A DNA stretch of 64,000 nucleotides, from the NCBI GenBank assembly GCA_009731425.1, contig AP018794.1:620001-684000 (forward strand). The letters run 5' to 3'. The notes beneath the pieces are model-generated. The model searched no databases. It saw only the letters and a list, made by a program, of their open reading frames with translations, and was not told the DNA's origin. Made by a program: the position numbers and the translations under genes. Numbering within the stretch: the first letter of the stretch is position 1; the number at the start of each line of letters is the position of its first letter. Below, one piece after another: positions 1 to 8,630 of this stretch. Origin of the DNA: Lachnospiraceae bacterium KM106-2 (lineage in GTDB: Bacteria > Bacillota > Clostridia > Lachnospirales > Lachnospiraceae).

Positions 1-1
1 C

Positions 2-244
2 GGTGGTCTTATCGTGATATTGATCATTTGTCTGATCCCGATCATTAAATTAGTCTTTTACGTATTCATGTATAAGTTTGGAACGGCGATCGTGCAGCCT
101 ATATCAGATAAGAGAATCTTAAATTGTATGGGAGCAGCATCACAGGCTGCAAAATTATTGTTGTCGACCGTTATCATTACGGTAGTGATGTTCTTATTTT
201 CTATTGCAATTGTTGCAACGGCGACGAATTTACGATTGACGTAG
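2..244 (+). CDS. spoIIIAE: Stage III sporulation protein AE, C-terminal end (partial)
   Basis: Only the last 80 or so codons are in the window; the frame is open from base 2. The visible part is strongly hydrophobic, with two membrane segments (LIICLIPIIKLVFYVFMY and a stretch ending VVMFLFSIAIVATATN). That fits the polytopic C-terminus of SpoIIIAE, part of the SpoIIIA-SpoIIQ channel between mother cell and forespore. Identity rests mainly on position: its stop lies 9 bases before spoIIIAF, and AG and AH follow in the standard operon order. A GTG at base 14 is internal and should not be taken as the start. Confidence 0.85.
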   Translation, partial: GGLIVILIICLIPIIKLVFYVFMYKFGTAIVQPISDKRILNCMGAASQAAKLLLSTVIITVVMFLFSIAIVATATNLRLT

Positions 245-253
245 GAGGTAATA

Positions 254-907
254 ATGGAGATTTTATATAATGCAGTGAAAAATATCATCTTATTTCTAAT
301 CCTACTGGCGATCATTCAGAACTTAGTTGGAAAGAGCGGTTATAGGCAGTACATAAATATCTTTGCAGGAATGGTATTGATCTTGATCGTAGTAATGCCG
401 ATCATGGATCTCTTTCATGTGACAGATAAGTTAACCTACTATTTTGACCTCAATCAATTTAAGGCTGGAACGAAAGGAATATCAGGAAAGATGTCAGAGG
501 CAGAGGCATCGACCAATCAGAAGATCATTCAGGAATATAAGGAGCAGATCGTTGATGAGGTGAAGATTAAATTAAGTAATCATAACGTAACGGCAACCTC
601 GATAAAACTAGAGTTAGAAATGGATCAAAAGAAAGATTCTTATGGAAGGGTAAAGAAGCTTGTTATTTATGGAAAACAGCAAAAATCCGGAAGTAAGAAA
701 AGCAGTCAAAATGATGATGTATCAGCAGTAGATAAGGTGGCGATCGATCATATTAAGTTAAATGAAGTACAGGTGGATGATTCAGAAAGTGATCAAACGG
801 AAGATGATATCAAATATGATACGGTTTTAGAATTAAATGTGAAAGAGGATTTAGCAGGTTATCTAAATGTCTCTATTGATTGTATTGAAGTAGAGATCAA
901 GTCTTGA
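254..907 (+). CDS. spoIIIAF: Stage III sporulation protein AF
   Basis: A 217-residue protein with two N-terminal membrane helices (about residues 10-26 and 34-54) followed by a soluble, charged domain. This is the standard SpoIIIAF architecture and about the usual length. The start is an ATG 6 bases after an AGGAGG site. It belongs to the SpoIIIAA-AH complex needed for late sigma-G activity in the forespore. It lies between spoIIIAE and spoIIIAG with short gaps, so it is co-transcribed from a promoter upstream of the window. Residues 135-190 are Ser/Asp/Lys rich and probably disordered. Confidence 0.92.
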   Translation: MEILYNAVKNIILFLILLAIIQNLVGKSGYRQYINIFAGMVLILIVVMPIMDLFHVTDKLTYYFDLNQFKAGTKGISGKMSEAEASTNQKIIQEYKEQIVDEVKIKLSNHNVTATSIKLELEMDQKKDSYGRVKKLVIYGKQQKSGSKKSSQNDDVSAVDKVAIDHIKLNEVQVDDSESDQTEDDIKYDTVLELNVKEDLAGYLNVSIDCIEVEIKS

Positions 908-925
908 TGTCAGGAGGATGTGTCC

Positions 926-1555
926 GTGGGAATTAAAGATTTATTCAAACAGTTAAAGGAAAGACGTAATACGGAAGGAAAAGAGAAAAAGCCACTTTCG
1001 ATCAAAGACATTGGATTGCCAAAGCTGATCATCTTATTAGTGTGCGGGGTTATCATTTTAATGCCGATGAATTTTAATCTATTTAATAAAAGCAAAAAGA
1101 GTAGTTCAGTAAGTACAACGACTTCTAATACTTCATCAAATGGAGAAAGTAAAACAAATGAGGAATACACTAAAGAGATGGAGAATAAATTAAAGCAAGG
1201 ACTAAGTCTGGTCAATGGAGTCGGGAAAGTTGAGGTGATGATTACTCTTAAGTCATCAAAAACATCAGTTGTTTTAAAAGATACGCCAACGGAAGAAAAT
1301 ACAACGAAGGAAAAAGATAGTACTGGAGGAACACGTGACAATACCACGAAAAAGAGCGAGGAAAAGACGGTAATGAGCACGGAGAATGGCAGTAGTATTC
1401 CTTATGAAATAAAAAAATATGAGCCAGAAATAGAAGGCGTTGTAGTGATTGCTAAAGGCGCGAAGAGCCCTAGTATTCAAAACGAAATTGTTGATGCAGT
1501 GTTGGCATTATTTGAGGTACCAGCACATAAAATTAAAGTGATGAGTATGGATTAA
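926..1555 (+). CDS. spoIIIAG: Stage III sporulation protein AG
   Basis: 209 residues from the chosen GTG. A longer frame opens at a GTG at 920, but that is only 2 bases from the AGGAGG at 912-917; the GTG at 926 has an 8-base spacer and is preferred. There is one membrane helix near residues 31-51, a Ser/Thr/Asn linker, then a C-terminal ring-building-motif region (about VNGVGKVEVMITLKSS and GVVVIAKGAKSP). That matches SpoIIIAG, which forms a large ring in the channel between mother cell and forespore. A very low-complexity Thr/Lys/Glu segment interrupts the domain, as is usual in this family. Confidence 0.93.
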   Translation: MGIKDLFKQLKERRNTEGKEKKPLSIKDIGLPKLIILLVCGVIILMPMNFNLFNKSKKSSSVSTTTSNTSSNGESKTNEEYTKEMENKLKQGLSLVNGVGKVEVMITLKSSKTSVVLKDTPTEENTTKEKDSTGGTRDNTTKKSEEKTVMSTENGSSIPYEIKKYEPEIEGVVVIAKGAKSPSIQNEIVDAVLALFEVPAHKIKVMSMD

Positions 1556-1572
1556 TTTATAGGAGGATTAAT

Positions 1573-2406
1573 ATGAAGGATATATTGAAGAAAAATCAAG
1601 TCATCATAGCCGCTCTTGCCATTATGATCTGTGTGGCCGGATACTTGAACTTTACTCAGGATAAGATTGAGAATAAGGATGCCGCTGTTTCTAGTAAGGA
1701 TGCTATTACCAATACGAAGAGCGATACTGGGATCAGTGATAAAGATGCTACTGTGATACCGGATGCTTCTGATAATTCGGAAGAGACTACTGTCGAAACG
1801 GACAAAGTATTGAAGGAAAATGAGACTGATATTACAGACGAAAGTGATTCTAAGACAGAAAAGTCAGCAAATGCGTCGGATACAAACGAAGTTAAGAAGA
1901 ATGATAACTCAACGAAAAATGATACTTCGACAAAGACGACAGATAATAAGGACAGCGTCGGTGATGCCGTTCTTGCTAACAGCAGCGTGAGTAATGAATT
2001 CTTTGCAAGTGCCAAGCTAAAGAGAGAGCAGACTAGAGCAAAGAGCAAAGAGACATTATTACAAGTGATCAATAATAAAAATATCTCAGAAGATCAGAAG
2101 CAAAAAGCGATTGATGAGATGATCAAGATTACCGGTTATACGGACAAAGAGACTCATGCAGAGACAATGTTAGAGGCAAAGGGATTTAAAGATACCGTTG
2201 TAACAATGAGTGATGATTCTGTTGATGTTGTGGTAAATTGTAATAACTTAACGGAACAACAGATGGCACAGATTGAAGATATTGTAAAGAGGCAAACAGA
2301 GATTTCTGCGGAAAAGATCGTCATTTCGCCTGCAAAGGTAACTACGGATCAGACTGATAATTCAAGCAAAAAGACAGAATCTAAGAAAGCAGAAACGAAA
2401 GAATAG
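1573..2406 (+). CDS. spoIIIAH: Stage III sporulation protein AH
   Basis: 277 residues: an N-terminal membrane helix (VIIAALAIMICVAGYLNF, about residues 9-26), a long Asp/Ser/Lys/Thr linker (about 30-130), then a C-terminal domain of about 110 residues containing the SVDVVVNCNNLTEQQ stretch typical of the SpoIIIAH/EscJ-like fold. SpoIIIAH binds forespore SpoIIQ across the intermembrane space. It is last in the operon; a sigma-A-like promoter and a new gene follow. The linker is longer than in Bacillus, as in many Clostridia. The start is an ATG 6 bases after AGGAGG. Confidence 0.93.
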   Translation: MKDILKKNQVIIAALAIMICVAGYLNFTQDKIENKDAAVSSKDAITNTKSDTGISDKDATVIPDASDNSEETTVETDKVLKENETDITDESDSKTEKSANASDTNEVKKNDNSTKNDTSTKTTDNKDSVGDAVLANSSVSNEFFASAKLKREQTRAKSKETLLQVINNKNISEDQKQKAIDEMIKITGYTDKETHAETMLEAKGFKDTVVTMSDDSVDVVVNCNNLTEQQMAQIEDIVKRQTEISAEKIVISPAKVTTDQTDNSSKKTESKKAETKE

Positions 2407-2462
2407 TTCTCTTTTTGTCGGTTATAATGGAACTATAAGTGTCTATCTTTTATAAATAGGAT

Positions 2463-2490
2463 TTGCAAATATAGATAATTTTGTTATAAT
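2463..2490 (+). promoter_or_regulatory. Sigma-A-type promoter for the Asp23-family gene
   Basis: TTGCAA, 16-bp spacer, TATAAT, followed by an 86-base leader to the Asp23-family start. The leader contains a small hairpin (AGAATGTG/CACACGTTCT) just before the ribosome site. Judged by eye from consensus only. Confidence 0.5.
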
Positions 2491-2576
2491 AATGGATAAA
2501 GATATGGTTATATGGTGAGAAGAATGTGCTTCACACGTTCTGTCTTGAATGATAGGAACCTTAGGAGGTAATTAAA

Positions 2577-2966
2577 GTGAATAAAGAACTAGAAAAAGAT
2601 AGTGCATATAAAGTACTCGATAACAGCAGCATTGGCGAAGTTCAAATTGCTGATGAAGTAGTTGCCATTATTGCTGGTTTAGCAGCAACAGAAGTTGAAG
2701 GTGTTGCATCTATGGCTGGTAACATTACAAATGAAATCGTTGGAAAGTTAGGAAAGAAAAACCTATCTAAAGGCGTTAAAGTGGAAGTTGGAACAGAAGC
2801 GGTTACTGTTGATGTTACAATCATCCTTAAGTATGGTTACAGCATTCCAAAGACTAGTATTCAAGTACAAGACCGAGTAAAGAGCGCCATTGAGAACATG
2901 ACAGGCCTTACTGTTGATGAAGTGAATGTTCGTATTGCTGGCGTAGACATGGATCAGAACAAATAG
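2577..2966 (+). CDS. Asp23/Gls24 family envelope stress protein
   Basis: 129 residues matching the DUF322 (Asp23) family: a GEVQIADEVVAIIAGLAATEVEGVASM opening block (written across residues 19-45) and a later VNVRIAGVDM block. Family members associate with the envelope and are often named after alkaline shock or general stress, but the exact role is unclear. It usually sits next to nusB in Clostridia, as here. The GTG start has an AGGAGG 7 bases upstream. It has its own promoter, and an inverted repeat separates it from nusB, so it is probably a separate transcript. Confidence 0.88.
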   Translation: MNKELEKDSAYKVLDNSSIGEVQIADEVVAIIAGLAATEVEGVASMAGNITNEIVGKLGKKNLSKGVKVEVGTEAVTVDVTIILKYGYSIPKTSIQVQDRVKSAIENMTGLTVDEVNVRIAGVDMDQNK

Positions 2967-3017
2967 AAAGAAATGCATAAAAATTAATTAATACTTTCTT
3001 AAAACAGCAAAATAGTG

Positions 3018-3058
3018 TATAATATTAAGCAACCCTTAAATAATAGTATTTAAGGGTT
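3018..3058 (+). promoter_or_regulatory. TATAAT -10 box followed by a 12-bp leader hairpin before nusB
   Basis: A TATAAT lies at 3018-3023, and a perfect 12-bp inverted repeat follows (AACCCTTAAATA at 3031-3042, TATTTAAGGGTT at 3047-3058, 4-base loop). The -35 region is poor. The hairpin could terminate the upstream gene or be a 5'-leader structure of the nusB transcript. No long T-run follows it, so the reading stays open. Confidence 0.45.
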
Positions 3059-3100
3059 GTTTATATGTAAGTACAGGCAAACCAGGAGGAATTTATTGCT

Positions 3101-3541
3101 ATGAGTAGAAGAGAATTGAGAGAACACATTTTTAAAATGTTGTTTCGTAAGGAGTTTCATAATCAAGAAGAGTTGAACGAACAGATTCAATTCTATTTTG
3201 ATGAGTTGGAAGAGCCTGCAACTAAAGACGTTGAATATTTAACCAAAAAATTTAATAACATCATGGAACACATCGAAGAAATTGATGCGATTATCGAACA
3301 AGCTTCTGAAGGTTGGAAATTAAATCGTATGGGTAGAGTCGATCTTACTTTAATGCGTGTTGCAACTTATGAAATCTTCTTTGATGAAGAAGTACCAACA
3401 GGTGTTGCAATCAACGAAGCAGTTGAAATTTCTAAAAAATATGCAGAAGATAATTCACCAAGCTTTATTAATGGTGTACTTGCGAAAGTTGCAGAAAGTT
3501 TTGACAAGAACGGCGCATCAGTGAGTAACGAAGCAAACTAG
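3101..3541 (+). CDS. nusB: Transcription antitermination factor NusB
   Basis: 146 residues, normal NusB length, with the conserved MSRRELREHIFKMLF start and the block VDLTLMRVATYEIFF..VPTGVAINEAVEISKKY. The tail is SPSFINGVLAKVAE. NusB binds boxA RNA with S10 (NusE) in rRNA antitermination complexes. The nusB-xseA-xseB-ispA-dxs-tlyA-nadK-argR order is the classical clostridial cluster. The ATG lies a normal distance after AGGAGG. Nothing unusual is seen. Confidence 0.96.
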   Translation: MSRRELREHIFKMLFRKEFHNQEELNEQIQFYFDELEEPATKDVEYLTKKFNNIMEHIEEIDAIIEQASEGWKLNRMGRVDLTLMRVATYEIFFDEEVPTGVAINEAVEISKKYAEDNSPSFINGVLAKVAESFDKNGASVSNEAN

Positions 3542-3556
3542 AAAGTTGGTGACTAG

Positions 3557-4765
3557 ATGGAACAAGTGTATTCTGTATCATTAGTCAATTCTTATATAAA
3601 GAACATGTTTATGCGAGATTATGCCCTTAATAATATTTATATTAAGGGAGAAGTCTCTAACTGTAAATATCACACGTCTGGTCACATCTATTTTACCCTC
3701 AAGGATGAGAAGAGCCAGATAGCTTGTGTGATGTTCGCATCGAACCGTTCTGGCCTGTCCTTTCGTATGTCGGAAGGGCAAAGTGTCATTGTACTTGGTA
3801 GTGTCAGCGTATATGAGCGTGACGGCAAGTATCAGATTTATGCAAGAGAGATTATGTTAGACGGACTTGGCAATCTGTATGCTAAGTATGAGCAGTTAAA
3901 GAAGGAATTAGAGGAGACAGGGTTGTTTGATCCATCTCATAAAAAGAGAATTCCATATTACAGTTCCAAGGTAGGAATTGTAACGGCAAGCACAGGAGCT
4001 GCCATTCAGGATATTATTAATATTGCAACGAGAAGAAACCCTTATGTCCAGCTGATCTTATATCCTGCACTTGTGCAGGGAGAGGGAGCGAAAGCTTCTA
4101 TCGTAAAAGGAATTAAGAAACTGGATGAAATGGAATTAGATGTGATCATCGTCGGTCGCGGTGGTGGTTCCATTGAAGATCTGTGGGCATTTAATGAAGA
4201 AGTAGTGGCACAGGCAATCTATCAGTGCAAGACGCCGATCGTTTCGGCTGTTGGACATGAAACAGATACGACCATTGCAGATTATGTCGCAGATATGCGC
4301 GCACCGACACCGAGTGCAGCAGCAGAAATTACAGTTCGTGATATTCGAGAAGTGATGCAGCAGATCGAGAGTTATAGCTCTGCTATGAATCAAAGATTAA
4401 GAAACAAAATTAGTATTTACCGCTATGAATTAGAACGTAAGCGAATGAAGCTCGAATACGCAAGTCCTGTGAATCAAATCCAGCAGAAACGCCAATATTT
4501 GATTCATACAGAAGAGAAAATGAACCAGTTAATGGAGATGAAAGTGAAAGATAAGCGACATAAGCTCGCTATTTATATAGAGAAAATGAAGGGATTGTCT
4601 CCCCTTGATAAATTAAATCATGGGTATGCGATTGCAATGAATGAAGAAGGAAATACTATTAGTAGCATAAAACAAGCGAAAACAGGTGAAAAGCTTACCA
4701 TTGCAGTCAAAGATGGAGACATCATAACAACAGTGGAAAGTAAAGTGACAAGGAGGCGGAAATAA
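3557..4765 (+). CDS. xseA: Exodeoxyribonuclease VII large subunit
   Basis: 402 residues. An N-terminal OB-fold (about 1-100, with GEVSNCKYHTSGHIYFTLKDE) is followed by the catalytic domain, marked by GIVTASTGAAIQDI, VGRGGGSIEDLWAFNEE and VGHETDTTIADYVAD. The C-terminus is coiled coil. With XseB it forms exonuclease VII, which degrades single-stranded DNA from both ends. Length and motifs are complete. It overlaps the start of xseB by one base, indicating translational coupling. Confidence 0.97.
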   Translation: MEQVYSVSLVNSYIKNMFMRDYALNNIYIKGEVSNCKYHTSGHIYFTLKDEKSQIACVMFASNRSGLSFRMSEGQSVIVLGSVSVYERDGKYQIYAREIMLDGLGNLYAKYEQLKKELEETGLFDPSHKKRIPYYSSKVGIVTASTGAAIQDIINIATRRNPYVQLILYPALVQGEGAKASIVKGIKKLDEMELDVIIVGRGGGSIEDLWAFNEEVVAQAIYQCKTPIVSAVGHETDTTIADYVADMRAPTPSAAAEITVRDIREVMQQIESYSSAMNQRLRNKISIYRYELERKRMKLEYASPVNQIQQKRQYLIHTEEKMNQLMEMKVKDKRHKLAIYIEKMKGLSPLDKLNHGYAIAMNEEGNTISSIKQAKTGEKLTIAVKDGDIITTVESKVTRRRK

Positions 4766-4962
4766 TGGCTAAGGCAGCAACAAAAACATTAGAACAGTCT
4801 TTTGACGCATTAGATGAAATATTAGCAAAATTAGAGCAAGAGGATGTTACCTTGGAGGATTCCTTAAAACTTTACAATGATGGTATGAAGTTATTGAAAT
4901 CATGTAATGATGCGATCGATAAAGTAGAAAAGAAAATTATTGTAGTAGAGGAAGATAAGTAG
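4765..4962 (+). CDS. xseB: Exodeoxyribonuclease VII small subunit
   Basis: 65 residues, a short all-helical protein with the family pattern SFDALDEILAKLEQEDVTLED..LYNDGMKLLKSCNDAIDKVEKKI. It is the regulatory partner of XseA; several copies coat the coiled coil of the large subunit. It starts within the last codon of xseA, with an AAGGAGG ribosome site inside xseA. Slightly short but complete. Confidence 0.95.
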   Translation: MAKAATKTLEQSFDALDEILAKLEQEDVTLEDSLKLYNDGMKLLKSCNDAIDKVEKKIIVVEEDK

Positions 4963-4988
4963 AAGTTACTTATTTACTGGAGGATAAT

Positions 4989-5879
4989 ATGGAATTTAGA
5001 GAGGCATTAAGTGAGAAGAAGCAGGAAGTAGACCAGATCGTTAAGTCTTTCATGCCGAAAGAAGAAGGATATCAAAAGATCATCCTAGAAGCAATGAACT
5101 ATAGTCTGAATGCAGGTGGCAAAAGACTTAGACCAATGCTGATGCAGGAATGTTTTTATCTATTTCAAGGTGAGAAGGAGGAAGTGCTGCATCCATTTAT
5201 GGCTGCCATGGAGATGATCCATACTTACTCTCTCGTACATGATGATCTTCCAGCAATGGATGATGATGAATATCGTAGAGGACGCAAGACGACTCATATC
5301 GTGTTTGGTGAAGATATGGGCATCTTAGCAGGCGATGCACTTCTTAATTATGCTTATGAGACAGTAGCTCAAGCATTTTCTGTTACGGAAAGTCTTAGTA
5401 GATCCGCAAAAGCATTTCAAGTATTAGCTAAGAAAGCTGGAGTATATGGAATGGTTGGTGGACAGGTTGTAGATGTTGAGATGACCAATAAACCGATTCC
5501 AAAGGACAAATTAGATTTTATCTTTGCTCTAAAGACCAGCGCATTGATTGAAGCAAGTATGATGATAGGTGCTATCCTAGCAGGTGCATCGGATTCAGAG
5601 GTTGCCAAGATTGAGCGTATTGCAAATCGTATCGGTCTTGCCTTCCAAATCCAAGATGATATTTTAGATGTTACAAGTACGACGGAAGTATTAGGAAAAC
5701 CCGTACTAAGTGATGAGAAGAATAATAAGACGACCTATGTTACCCTAGTCGGTTTAGAAAAGGCAAAAGAAGAAGTAGAAGCATTAACAAAAGAAGCGGT
5801 AGTTCTGCTTGAAGAAATGCCATATGAAAATGAGTTTTTAAATCAATTGTTATTAGCACTTGTAAATCGAAAAAAATAG
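4989..5879 (+). CDS. ispA: Polyprenyl synthetase, farnesyl/geranylgeranyl diphosphate synthase
   Basis: 296 residues. The first Asp-rich motif DDLPAMDDD lies at about 85-93, followed by RRGRKTTH, and the second is QIQDDILDV near 220. The basic GGKRLRP substrate site is at about 43-49. It condenses isopentenyl diphosphate with allylic diphosphates to make C15 (possibly C20) prenyl diphosphates for later isoprenoids such as undecaprenyl phosphate. Chain length cannot be fixed by eye. It is followed by dxs, the first step of the non-mevalonate pathway, a standard pairing. Confidence 0.93.
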   Translation: MEFREALSEKKQEVDQIVKSFMPKEEGYQKIILEAMNYSLNAGGKRLRPMLMQECFYLFQGEKEEVLHPFMAAMEMIHTYSLVHDDLPAMDDDEYRRGRKTTHIVFGEDMGILAGDALLNYAYETVAQAFSVTESLSRSAKAFQVLAKKAGVYGMVGGQVVDVEMTNKPIPKDKLDFIFALKTSALIEASMMIGAILAGASDSEVAKIERIANRIGLAFQIQDDILDVTSTTEVLGKPVLSDEKNNKTTYVTLVGLEKAKEEVEALTKEAVVLLEEMPYENEFLNQLLLALVNRKK

Positions 5880-5931
5880 TGAGCTATTTGGAGTACAAGC
5901 TATAAATATGTGATAAGAAAGAGATGAGGAA

Positions 5932-7803
5932 ATGTTTGAAATTTTAGAACAGATGAAACATCCGAATGATATTAAGAAGATTGATCCTGCCGACTATCGA
6001 AAACTTGCAAAAGAGATTCGAAGATTTTTGATTGGTAATATCAGTAAGACAGGCGGCCATCTAGCGTCGAATCTTGGTGTGGTAGAACTTACAATGGCAT
6101 TACATTTATCATTGGATCTGCCAGAGGATAAGATTGTATGGGATGTTGGACATCAGGCATACACTCATAAAATATTAACCGGAAGAAAAGAAGGATTTAA
6201 AACACTTCGAAAATATGAAGGAATGAGTGGATTCCCTAAAAAAAGTGAATCAGATTGTGATTGCTTTAATACAGGACACAGTTCCACTTCTATTTCAGCA
6301 GCGTTAGGTCTTGCTAAAGCGAGAGATATTCAGAAGAAAGATGATACGATCGTGGCTGTTATCGGCGATGGAGCGTTATCAGGCGGCATGGCTTTTGAAG
6401 CATTAAACAATGCAGCTAGAATGAAATCAAATTTGATTATTGTATTAAATGATAATAATATGTCGATATCAGAAAATGTCGGCGGAATGTCTAATTATCT
6501 AGGCAAGATTAGAACCGATCAAAAGTATCAGGGGTTAAAAGATAATGTTGAACATACCTTACGTAAGGTTCCTAAAGTCGGAGATGCTATCGTAGAGCGT
6601 GTCAAACGAAGCAAAGATAGTATTAAACGTTTAGTGATTCCAGGCATGTTATTTGAAGATATGGGAATTACGTATCTAGGACCGATCGATGGTCATAATA
6701 TTGCTCAGATGATGACTGCATTTAATAATGCGAAGAAGAAAAAAGGAGCCGTATTAGTCCATGTGATTACGAAAAAAGGATATGGTTATAAACCAGCGGA
6801 AGATCAACCTTCTAAATTTCATGGAATTGATCCTTTTGATGTGAAAACAGGTGATGTGATCAAGAAGTCTAGCACAGAAAGTTATACACAAGTATTTTCA
6901 GATACGTTAGTTCGTTTGGGTAAAGAAAATGAGAAGATCGTTGCTGTGACGGCTGCTATGCCAACTGGTACAGGTCTTGTTAAATTCCAGGAAAACTATC
7001 CGGATCGATTCTTTGATGTAGGAATTGCAGAAGAACATGCGGTTACCTTTGCAGCAGGATTAGCAGATGGTGGATTAAAGCCTTTTGTTGCAATCTATTC
7101 TACATTCTTACAACGTGCATATGATCAGATCATCCATGATGTATGTATTGGCAATTATCCAGTTGTCTTTGCGATCGATCGAGCAGGTATTGTAGGAAAT
7201 GATGGAGAGACACATCAAGGAATCTTTGATCTATCCTATCTGATGAGTATTCCGAATTTAGCAGTGATCGCTCCAAAGAATAAATGCGAATTCGCAGCTA
7301 TGTTGGAATTCTGTGCAGAATATGACAAGCCGATCGCAATTCGCTATCCAAGAGGGGCTGCTTACGAAGAATACGATGAGTTTCAAACTCCGATCATCAA
7401 TGGAAAATGTGAGATTCTTCATATGGAAGAAGATATCTTAATTCTTTCTGTAGGAAGTATGTTAAAAATTGCAGATGAAGTAAGAGATGAACTTAAGAGA
7501 AAAGGTCTTAGGGTGTCGATCGTAAATGTCCGATTTGTGAAACCATTTGATTTCGAGACATTAGACTGGTTGCTTGAAAATCATAGTACCGTTGTTACGA
7601 TGGAGGAAAATGTTGCGAGTGGTGGATTTGGTCAGATGATTGGATCTTACTTAGCACAAAATCAGGAAGATGTTACGATGATTCCAATTGCACTTCCGGA
7701 TAATTTCCTAGAACATGGAGATCCAGACTTACTACGTAAGAAAGTTGGATTCACAAAAGAAAACATTTCTGAGATTATTTTAAAGAAAAGAGAAGAAGCA
7801 TGA
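5932..7803 (+). CDS. dxs: 1-deoxy-D-xylulose-5-phosphate synthase
   Basis: 623 residues, full length. The thiamine diphosphate site is visible as VIGDGALSGGMAFEALNNA..NLIIVLNDNNMSIS, and the pyrimidine-domain glutamate as FDVGIAEEHAVTFAAGLA. The N-terminal SKTGGHLASNLGVVELT and the later RAGIVGNDGETHQGIFDLSYL are family signatures. It joins pyruvate and glyceraldehyde-3-phosphate into DXP, the entry to the MEP isoprenoid pathway. Its stop overlaps the tlyA start (ATGA), so the two are translationally coupled. Confidence 0.97.
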   Translation: MFEILEQMKHPNDIKKIDPADYRKLAKEIRRFLIGNISKTGGHLASNLGVVELTMALHLSLDLPEDKIVWDVGHQAYTHKILTGRKEGFKTLRKYEGMSGFPKKSESDCDCFNTGHSSTSISAALGLAKARDIQKKDDTIVAVIGDGALSGGMAFEALNNAARMKSNLIIVLNDNNMSISENVGGMSNYLGKIRTDQKYQGLKDNVEHTLRKVPKVGDAIVERVKRSKDSIKRLVIPGMLFEDMGITYLGPIDGHNIAQMMTAFNNAKKKKGAVLVHVITKKGYGYKPAEDQPSKFHGIDPFDVKTGDVIKKSSTESYTQVFSDTLVRLGKENEKIVAVTAAMPTGTGLVKFQENYPDRFFDVGIAEEHAVTFAAGLADGGLKPFVAIYSTFLQRAYDQIIHDVCIGNYPVVFAIDRAGIVGNDGETHQGIFDLSYLMSIPNLAVIAPKNKCEFAAMLEFCAEYDKPIAIRYPRGAAYEEYDEFQTPIINGKCEILHMEEDILILSVGSMLKIADEVRDELKRKGLRVSIVNVRFVKPFDFETLDWLLENHSTVVTMEENVASGGFGQMIGSYLAQNQEDVTMIPIALPDNFLEHGDPDLLRKKVGFTKENISEIILKKREEA

Positions 7804-8612
7804 AACAAAGATTAGACGTTATGTTAGTGGAACGAGGACTCGCTGAATCAAGAGAGAAAGCAAAAGCGATTATCATGTCAGGAAACGTATTTGTAGATGG
7901 ACAACGAGAAGATAAAGCGGGCACTTCTTTTCAAGAGAAAGTAAAGATAGAAGTGAAAGGACATACGCTAAAGTATGTTAGTCGTGGCGGATTGAAATTA
8001 GAAAAGGCGATCGAACATCATGGTGTATCCGTGGAAGGAAAGATCTGTATGGATGTTGGATCTTCCACAGGCGGATTTACAGATTGTATGTTACAAAATG
8101 GAGCAGTTAAAGTATATGCTGTTGACGTAGGAACGAATCAGCTTGCTTGGAAATTACGCCAGGATGAAAGAGTCGTTTCTATGGAAAAAACGAATATCCG
8201 TTATCTCACAAAAGATCAAATTGCTGATGAGATTGAATTTGCATCAATTGATGTTGCATTTATCTCATTAACAAAAGTATTAGAACCAGTTAAGAATCTT
8301 CTAAATGCAGACGGAGAGGTGATCGCATTGATCAAACCTCAGTTTGAAGCAGGAAGAGAAAAGGTTGGAAAAAAAGGCGTTGTCAGAGATAAGGCCGTTC
8401 ATATAGAAGTAATTGAACAAGTAATTTCTTATGCGAATAGTATTGGTTTCGATCTGATTCGTTTAGACTATTCACCAATTAAAGGACCAGAAGGTAATAT
8501 TGAATACCTAGCACATTTAAAGAAGACACAGAAAGATATGATCGAATATTCTTTAGAGAAAGAGTTCGTTAAAGATTTAGTTGATCAATCGCACGGGTCC
8601 TTAGACAAGTAA
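7800..8612 (+). CDS. tlyA: TlyA family rRNA (cytidine-2'-O)-methyltransferase / hemolysin-A homologue
   Basis: 270 residues: an N-terminal S4 RNA-binding domain (residues about 1-62, RLDVMLVERGLAESREKAKAII), then an FtsJ/RrmJ-type methyltransferase with SAM motif MDVGSSTGGFTDCMLQNGA and a later IALIKPQFEAG. TlyA proteins 2'-O-methylate rRNA cytidines; the old name hemolysin is misleading. The start codon lies inside the end of dxs and nadK follows 18 bases later, so it belongs to the same operon. Confidence 0.93.
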   Translation: MKQRLDVMLVERGLAESREKAKAIIMSGNVFVDGQREDKAGTSFQEKVKIEVKGHTLKYVSRGGLKLEKAIEHHGVSVEGKICMDVGSSTGGFTDCMLQNGAVKVYAVDVGTNQLAWKLRQDERVVSMEKTNIRYLTKDQIADEIEFASIDVAFISLTKVLEPVKNLLNADGEVIALIKPQFEAGREKVGKKGVVRDKAVHIEVIEQVISYANSIGFDLIRLDYSPIKGPEGNIEYLAHLKKTQKDMIEYSLEKEFVKDLVDQSHGSLDK

Positions 8613-8630
8613 ACGGCACAGGGGGCAGAT

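Noticed and set aside
910..1380. Long antisense frame opposite spoIIIAG
   Set aside because: Antisense to a conserved gene with biased Ser/Thr/Lys codons; no ribosome site and protein-like features absent.
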